Shown one piece after another: positions 41,543 to 46,433 of a stretch of DNA of 46,433 nucleotides (position 1 is the first letter of the stretch; each line of letters opens with the position of its first letter). Origin of the DNA: Fidelibacterota bacterium UBA6531 (GTDB lineage Bacteria; Fidelibacterota; Marinisomatia; Marinisomatales; TCS55). Under the pieces are notes generated by a model. It was given only the letters and a program-made list of their open reading frames with translations, did no database searches and was not told where the DNA came from. The DNA lies in the NCBI GenBank assembly GCA_002436185.1, contig DJKX01000004.1:1-46433 (forward strand), read 5' to 3'. A program made the translations under genes and the position numbers.

Positions 41543-43627
41543 TTATCCTTCGTCTGGTTTTGATGGTGTTTCTTTTTTATTTTTTTCAGGTTTCTCTGCA
41601 GAAACAGATTTTTTCACCTGAACCTTTTTACGTTTTTTAGGACGACTTTTCTGGGGACGGCCATTCTTGGAACGAGTCAGTTTCTTTCCATCCATAATTC
41701 GATTGATGTCTTTGCTATCCAGAGTTTCGTATTTCAAGAGTCCGTCAGCCATTGTATGTAGTATTGCAACATTTTCCTCTAAAAGACTAACAGCTGCTCG
41801 CTGTGCTTTGCGAATGATACGCACCACTTCTTCATCAATCATTCGTGCGGTGGATTCGCTGAAGTCACGGTGGCTCTGGATCTCACGACCGAGAAAAACT
41901 TCTTCATTTTTCTTTCCAAATGTCATGGGACCTAAAACATCGCTCATACCCCATTCGCATACCATTTTTCTAGCAATAACAGTGGCTTTTTCAATGTCAT
42001 CCCCGGCACCGGTTGTTAATTCATTAAATATAAGTTGCTCTGCAGCACGCCCACCCAAAAGAATCGCCATTCGACCTTCAATATATTCCCGTGAATAGTT
42101 GTGTTTTTCATCAATGGGTATTTGAGCGGTAATTCCAAGCGCTTGTCCTCGGGGAATAATGGTGACTTTATGAATTGGGTCGGCGCCGGGTGTCATGGTT
42201 GCCACGAGTGTATGTCCGGATTCGTGATATGCTGTCACTTTTTTCTCTTCATCAGACAGGATAACACTCTTACGCTGGATGCCCATCATAACTTTGTCTT
42301 TCGCATCTTCAAAATCTTCCATGTCCACGGATTTCTTACGCTTTCGAGCTGCCAATAGGGCTGCTTCATTCACCAAGTTTGCCAAATCAGCACCCACCAA
42401 ACCCGGAGTACCACGGGCTAATTCTTCCAAGTTTATTTTGCGTTTATTTAGAACAATTTTTTTAGTATGGACTTTCAATATTCCTTGCCGCCCTTTTATG
42501 TCCGGTACATCCACTATAATCTGGCGATCAAATCGTCCGGGACGTAATAGCGCCGGATCGAGGACATCCGGTCTGTTTGTAGCTGCCAGGACAATCACCA
42601 TTTGATCGGAATCAAACCCATCCATTTCGACCAGCAATTGATTCAATGTTTGCTCACGCTCATCATGGCCTCCACCCAGGCCGGCACCCCGCTGGCGTCC
42701 AACGGCATCCAGTTCATCGATAAAAACAATACAAGGTGTATTCTTCTTTCCTTGCTCGAAAAGATCCCTAACACGGGACGCTCCCACACCTACAAACATC
42801 TCAACAAATTCCGCGCCACTTAAACTATAGAAGGGGACACCTGCTTCTCCTGCAACTGCTCTTGCTAACAACGTTTTTCCTGTACCGGGAGGCCCTATCA
42901 ATAATGCACCTTTGGGAATCTTGGCACCAAGCTTCTGAAAGCGTTTTGGCTTTTTAAGAAATTCAATGACTTCTTTCAATTCTTCCTTTGCTTCAATACA
43001 CCCGGCCACATCATCAAACGTTACTTTTGGCATATCCGATGTCCATACCTTAGCTCTGCTTTTGCCAAAATTGAAAATACCGCGCATTCCTCCGCCTCCG
43101 CCTTGCATACGGCGTATGAAAAATATCCAAATTCCTATAAGCAATAACCATGGAAGCATATTGAGAAAATAACCCGTCCAGTCGATGGATTTTCCTTTAA
43201 AACTATAATTAACACCGTATGAATCCCATTCAGTCATTATATCCCTGTCAATAAAGGGTAAAATGACGTGGAACCGGGAAATGTTTTCTAAAACAGTTAC
43301 TTCAGTTTGGATGGCCTGTGGTGTTGCAAATTGACCATAAAAAATATTCTCTATAATATCCGCACGAGATATCTGGCGTGATTCCAGATATTCACGATAT
43401 TGAAAATATTGGATTTCTATTGATTGCTCCTTGGAGGTGAGTAATCCAGACAGAAATATCGCCACCATTAGAATCATCACCCATATTAGAGATGTTTTCC
43501 CAGCGCGTTTCCATTGAAATTCGTTATTCTTTTTATCTCCCTGTTCCCTTTTAGGATCCTGTTGATTCTTTTGGGGTTTAGGCTTTTTTTGCCCATCCAA
43601 ATTTGATGAGTTTTTCTTGAAATACAT
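41543..43627 (-). CDS. ftsH: ATP-dependent zinc metalloprotease FtsH
   Basis: FtsH is a membrane-anchored AAA protease that degrades unfolded membrane and short-lived cytosolic proteins. The 694-residue protein has a charged N-terminal extension (about 1-42), membrane helix 1 (about 46-64), a periplasmic domain, membrane helix 2 (about 152-172) and a Gly-rich linker. Walker A GPPGTGKT is at 245-252, the second region of homology contains RPGRFDRQ, and the zinc site HESGH is at 468-472. The last 55 residues are Lys-rich and low in complexity. hpt ends one base before it; AAGGA is inside the end of hpt. Confidence 0.97.
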   Translation of the reverse strand: MYFKKNSSNLDGQKKPKPQKNQQDPKREQGDKKNNEFQWKRAGKTSLIWVMILMVAIFLSGLLTSKEQSIEIQYFQYREYLESRQISRADIIENIFYGQFATPQAIQTEVTVLENISRFHVILPFIDRDIMTEWDSYGVNYSFKGKSIDWTGYFLNMLPWLLLIGIWIFFIRRMQGGGGGMRGIFNFGKSRAKVWTSDMPKVTFDDVAGCIEAKEELKEVIEFLKKPKRFQKLGAKIPKGALLIGPPGTGKTLLARAVAGEAGVPFYSLSGAEFVEMFVGVGASRVRDLFEQGKKNTPCIVFIDELDAVGRQRGAGLGGGHDEREQTLNQLLVEMDGFDSDQMVIVLAATNRPDVLDPALLRPGRFDRQIIVDVPDIKGRQGILKVHTKKIVLNKRKINLEELARGTPGLVGADLANLVNEAALLAARKRKKSVDMEDFEDAKDKVMMGIQRKSVILSDEEKKVTAYHESGHTLVATMTPGADPIHKVTIIPRGQALGITAQIPIDEKHNYSREYIEGRMAILLGGRAAEQLIFNELTTGAGDDIEKATVIARKMVCEWGMSDVLGPMTFGKKNEEVFLGREIQSHRDFSESTARMIDEEVVRIIRKAQRAAVSLLEENVAILHTMADGLLKYETLDSKDINRIMDGKKLTRSKNGRPQKSRPKKRKKVQVKKSVSAEKPEKNKKETPSKPDEG

Positions 43628-43628
43628 C

Positions 43629-44159
43629 TTATTCCTTTTCTATGCGATAAATTGCGGATAAGTGGCGCATTTTCTGGTCATAATCCAACCCGTATCCTAC
43701 AACAAATTCAGGTGCAATTTCAAACCCTACGATGTCAATTGGAAAATCCAAATTTGCCACATCCGGTTTTAATAATAATGTTATAATCGTTAATGATTCT
43801 GGACCTGCTTCTTTCATGCGGTCTTTAATAAATTTGATCGTTAATCCTGAATCGATGATATCTTCTACTATCACCACATGTCGGCCTGTAATATCTGCAG
43901 AAATATCTTTAAGCAAACGAATGGTTCCAATCGATTGGTCACCTGTATAACTGGATAGTTTAATAAAATCCATTTCACAATCGATTTTCAATGCACGGAT
44001 CAAATCGGACATAAATATAAAACTGCCATTTAAAATACCAATTAAAATTGGCACTTCATCTTTGAATTTTTCAGACAAGTTCTTTGCAATCTCAGCAACT
44101 CTTTTCTGAATTTCTTCATTAGAAATAACCAGACTCAGTTCATAACCGTGAAAATGCAT
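43629..44159 (-). CDS. hpt: Hypoxanthine phosphoribosyltransferase
   Basis: Hpt salvages hypoxanthine (and often guanine) to the nucleotide using PRPP. The 176-residue protein has GILNGSFIFMSDLIRAL near residues 41-57, SSYTGDQSIG near 69-78, the PRPP loop VVIVEDIIDSGLT at 95-107 and the C-terminal FVVGYGLDYDQKMRHL segment that closes over the base. It is packed between tilS (two bases) and ftsH (one base); the tilS-hpt-ftsH order is a widely conserved cluster. Confidence 0.96.
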   Translation of the reverse strand: MHFHGYELSLVISNEEIQKRVAEIAKNLSEKFKDEVPILIGILNGSFIFMSDLIRALKIDCEMDFIKLSSYTGDQSIGTIRLLKDISADITGRHVVIVEDIIDSGLTIKFIKDRMKEAGPESLTIITLLLKPDVANLDFPIDIVGFEIAPEFVVGYGLDYDQKMRHLSAIYRIEKE

Positions 44160-44161
44160 GA

Positions 44162-45535
44162 TTACACTACATCCTGTCGAAATGAAAGTTCCGCATAATC
44201 TGTTGTTTCCGGTGTTACTTTTACCCGGTCACTTATCCGTTGTCCGCACACCCATAACACTTCCTCTTTATCTGCTAAAACAAATTGCTCTTGCTTACTG
44301 AAACGATCCATTTTTATATCTATCAAAAAATCACTGACTTTTTTATGTCCGCTCATACCAAGTGGCTGAAATCTATCACCAGGTTCCCAAGGTCGTAATA
44401 TCATTGTTTGATTAATTTTATTTGCATCAATAATTTCTGTTTCCCGATCAGAGTTAAATGATTTTCCTATACAATCTGTTTTCCATATAAAAATAAAATC
44501 ATCTGTTTCAATCTTAATTCTAGGAGACACTGTGATTGGTTTTCTATTACGCAAGTTTTTTCTCGTTAATATGAATTGTTTACGATCTTTAAGTATCTGC
44601 CACTCGTCTGGCAATTGGTAAATCTGTCCAGTATTAGCGTTCTTAAAAAACCTTTTTAAACCACTGTAAACGAATCGTCTCCAAGGTTCAGCAGAATCCA
44701 TTAATTCGCGTAACAAAATTATACGCAGTAGTGGTGGTATTGCGAGTAATTGAACTTCATCCAATGTAATGAATACTCTAGTCTTTTGTTTTATGATATT
44801 GGGTATAAATATGTTTGCTGCGAATTTCAGTGCTTCATTTGCATCCTTAGCATGTTCACTAACTTCTTGGAACGCCTTGACTAAATTGGGATCTGATTTT
44901 TCCCATAACTTGACAATATTTCGTCGTAGATAATTTCGTGGAATTGTTTCATCCGCATTTGAGCTATCATCTACCCACGATATATTCACTTCATCAGCAT
45001 ATTGGTCTATATCAACACGAGAAAAACCAAGCAAAGGACGTAAAATGTGGCCTTGAATATCATGAATGCCTCTGAAACCACTTATTCCAGTTCCTTGTGA
45101 TAGATGTAAAAGAATTGTTTCAATTTGATCATTGCCGTGGTGAGCAGTAAAAATCCAATCTGCATTAATTTCTTTACGAATGCGTTCCAGTGATCGATAC
45201 CTATGTGTTCTTGCCCACATCTCTAAACTTTCACCCTTTAACTTTGTAGCCGGATCCAAATGATCAATTATTAGATTAATTTTGAGTTTCACACATGTTT
45301 TCTCTACTAATGCTTGATCTTCATAGGAATCGTCTCGTAGATGATGATTCACATGTACAGCATCAATTGCAATGTTTAACCTACGAGCAGTTTTATTCAT
45401 GGAATGCAGCAAAACCATAGAATCTTTTCCGCCAGAAACTGCAATTATTACTCGCTGATCGGATTTAATACGGCTCTGGGAGCATAAATATCCAACCAGT
45501 GATTTTTCAAACTGATTTAATTTAGGATTTTTCAT
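44162..45535 (-). CDS. tilS: tRNA(Ile)-lysidine synthetase
   Basis: TilS attaches lysine to C34 of the minor tRNA-Ile so that it reads AUA. The 457-residue protein has the PP-loop ATPase motif SGGKDS at residues 34-39 and the VHVNHHLRDDSYEDQ, FTAHHGNDQIETILLHLSQG and RPLLGFSRVDI segments. The C-terminal domain contains RPWEPGDRFQPLGMSGHKKV, described by its edges. Length is normal. Its ATG overlaps the end of the MTHFR gene by four bases, so the two are probably coupled. Confidence 0.96.
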   Translation of the reverse strand: MKNPKLNQFEKSLVGYLCSQSRIKSDQRVIIAVSGGKDSMVLLHSMNKTARRLNIAIDAVHVNHHLRDDSYEDQALVEKTCVKLKINLIIDHLDPATKLKGESLEMWARTHRYRSLERIRKEINADWIFTAHHGNDQIETILLHLSQGTGISGFRGIHDIQGHILRPLLGFSRVDIDQYADEVNISWVDDSSNADETIPRNYLRRNIVKLWEKSDPNLVKAFQEVSEHAKDANEALKFAANIFIPNIIKQKTRVFITLDEVQLLAIPPLLRIILLRELMDSAEPWRRFVYSGLKRFFKNANTGQIYQLPDEWQILKDRKQFILTRKNLRNRKPITVSPRIKIETDDFIFIWKTDCIGKSFNSDRETEIIDANKINQTMILRPWEPGDRFQPLGMSGHKKVSDFLIDIKMDRFSKQEQFVLADKEEVLWVCGQRISDRVKVTPETTDYAELSFRQDVV

Positions 45536-46433
45536 GATTTAACAATTTGTTTCAGTATATCACCATCAACAAAATCATTATCAACAACATTAACTAAGTA
45601 ATAGGTGTCATATATTTCTTTTATAAGTTCATATGATTCAGATTTTGCTTCGTATATTGAAGCCCAATCATTCATCCACAAGCTGAATGCTTCATCCTTC
45701 CAGATTAAAAATGATCGCGTATCTACAATGGTAGGTTGCATTATTTCCTTATCAGGAAAAACACCCCACGTCACGGCAGTCACATTATTTTCTGGTAAAT
45801 TTGTAATTAAATCACCACTAATGTTGATGGCTTGATAGGAAATATTTTCTTTTGAACCTATACTTTTTAGCAACTTATCTAATTTATCCTTTGATGTAAA
45901 AAACTCCAGATAAGCTTTCTGATAAATTCTTCCACCTGATCCACCCCAGCCAACTTCAGCATCTTCCGATGGTACACCATTTATTTTAGGCTGAGAGTTT
46001 ATAGTAAAATATCCCATCTCATTGAGTTTAAGCAAATCTTCTGAAATTAGTTTACTCTCTAGTGCTAGTGGCATTTCACACCATGGTAAACTATTTATCT
46101 TCGCCTTACAGAATGATACAAAAACGTCAGTTATATCTTTGATAGATTTCGGCTCTCCCCACATCCTTTTTCTTTTGGCTCTAATTTTGTCACTCTTTGA
46201 ACCTGCTCTAATAGCATGATACTGGTTAAGTTCACCAAAAGTTGGACTTTCTATATCACCCCATCGACCATTAGGAAAATCATCCCAGATTTCTGTGCGC
46301 GTTAAATAGCTGACAGGTCTATTACTCCAATATATCGGGCGTACATCTTCACTTGTTTTCCTATCATCTGATGTTGATTGCCGCCACGGCAATTCTTTTA
46401 TGGTACCTGGGGATGAAACAAAACCAAGCGACT
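45532..46433 (-). CDS. metF: Methylenetetrahydrofolate reductase, eukaryote-type C-terminal regulatory domain (partial, runs off the right edge)
   Basis: The visible 300 codons are not the usual bacterial MetF barrel but the regulatory domain known from animal and fungal MTHFR, which binds SAM and inhibits the enzyme. The sequence starts SLGFVSSPGTIKELPW, then EDVRPIYWSNRPVSYLTRT, then WDDFPNGRWGDIESPTFGEL, then FTINSQPKINGVPSEDAEVGW, cited by its edges, then QKAYLEFFTSKDKLDKLL and AVTWGVFPDKEIMQPTIVD. Residues I recall as SAM contacts in human MTHFR (Glu463, Thr481, Ser484, Thr560, Thr573) have matching counterparts; Thr464 is Ser. The frame is open to the window end, so the catalytic barrel presumably lies beyond it. 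A TTG at 46392 is not the true start. It ends overlapping tilS. Confidence 0.9.
   Translation of the reverse strand, partial: SLGFVSSPGTIKELPWRQSTSDDRKTSEDVRPIYWSNRPVSYLTRTEIWDDFPNGRWGDIESPTFGELNQYHAIRAGSKSDKIRAKRKRMWGEPKSIKDITDVFVSFCKAKINSLPWCEMPLALESKLISEDLLKLNEMGYFTINSQPKINGVPSEDAEVGWGGSGGRIYQKAYLEFFTSKDKLDKLLKSIGSKENISYQAINISGDLITNLPENNVTAVTWGVFPDKEIMQPTIVDTRSFLIWKDEAFSLWMNDWASIYEAKSESYELIKEIYDTYYLVNVVDNDFVDGDILKQIVKS

Noticed and set aside
41667..42098. 143-codon open frame on the plus strand opposite ftsH
   Set aside because: Opposite a highly conserved AAA protease region; no promoter or ribosome-binding site of its own.
45532..46392. Complete stand-alone gene starting at the TTG at 46392
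   Set aside because: The frame remains open to the window edge and the residues upstream still align with the MTHFR linker, so the gene is truncated by the window.

Overview
The window looks like a chromosomal segment of a Gram-negative, AT-rich bacterium of the FCB superphylum, most likely a Marinimicrobia (SAR406)-type lineage. The clues are a secreted protein with a type IX secretion C-terminal sorting domain carrying the YPNPFNPTT signature, an outer-membrane TamA/TamB pair, LolCDE lipoprotein export, the LPS heptose enzyme GmhA, a bacterial group II GGGP synthase and a tandem M16 peptidase. The phylum is inferred from gene content only. Nearly every gene is on the minus strand; the single plus-strand gene is the M16 peptidase at 33.3-36.1 kb. 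Most of the content is conserved core genome. No CRISPR array, rRNA, tRNA, transposase or prophage was seen.

Layout, read in the minus-strand direction of transcription from the right end: an incomplete methylenetetrahydrofolate reductase with an animal-type SAM-binding regulatory domain, then tilS, hpt, ftsH, folP, cdaA, a ZIP metal transporter, an unknown Fn3-like protein, a T9SS-sorted beta-propeller protein and prfB (with a programmed +1 frameshift). A bidirectional terminator separates prfB from the convergent M16 peptidase. Divergent from the peptidase runs lysS-lolC-lolE-lolD, then clpC and dnaK, closed by a strong terminator. A new unit starts inside that terminator: tamB-tamA, a TPR lipoprotein, moxR, DUF58 and a BatD-like protein. 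Then comes a long tightly packed run, efp-accB-accC-gcvH-GGGPS-gmhA-xerD-M50 protease-small membrane protein-ftcD. After it come a four-helix-bundle (23S IVS-type) gene with purine/pyrimidine flanks, mutL-miaA, the pyrRBC operon behind a PyrR attenuator, and rplM-rpsI-(rpsB).

Functional themes: envelope biogenesis (TamA/TamB, LolCDE, GmhA, M50 and M16 proteases), proteostasis (DnaK, ClpC, FtsH), pyrimidine synthesis under RNA attenuation, translation factors (EF-P, RF2, LysRS, TilS, MiaA, three ribosomal proteins), and one-carbon/folate metabolism (FtcD, GcvH, FolP, MTHFR).

The items most worth a second look are the eukaryote-type MTHFR regulatory domain at the right edge, the complete three-hairpin PyrR attenuator, a 47-residue translationally coupled membrane protein between the M50 protease and ftcD, a REP-like palindrome translated inside the T9SS sorting domain, 11-bp direct repeats exactly 31 bp apart at the dnaK promoter, and the IVS-type gene whose flanks recur as an apparently empty copy near 16.5 kb. 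I did not find a convincing wholly new multi-gene system.
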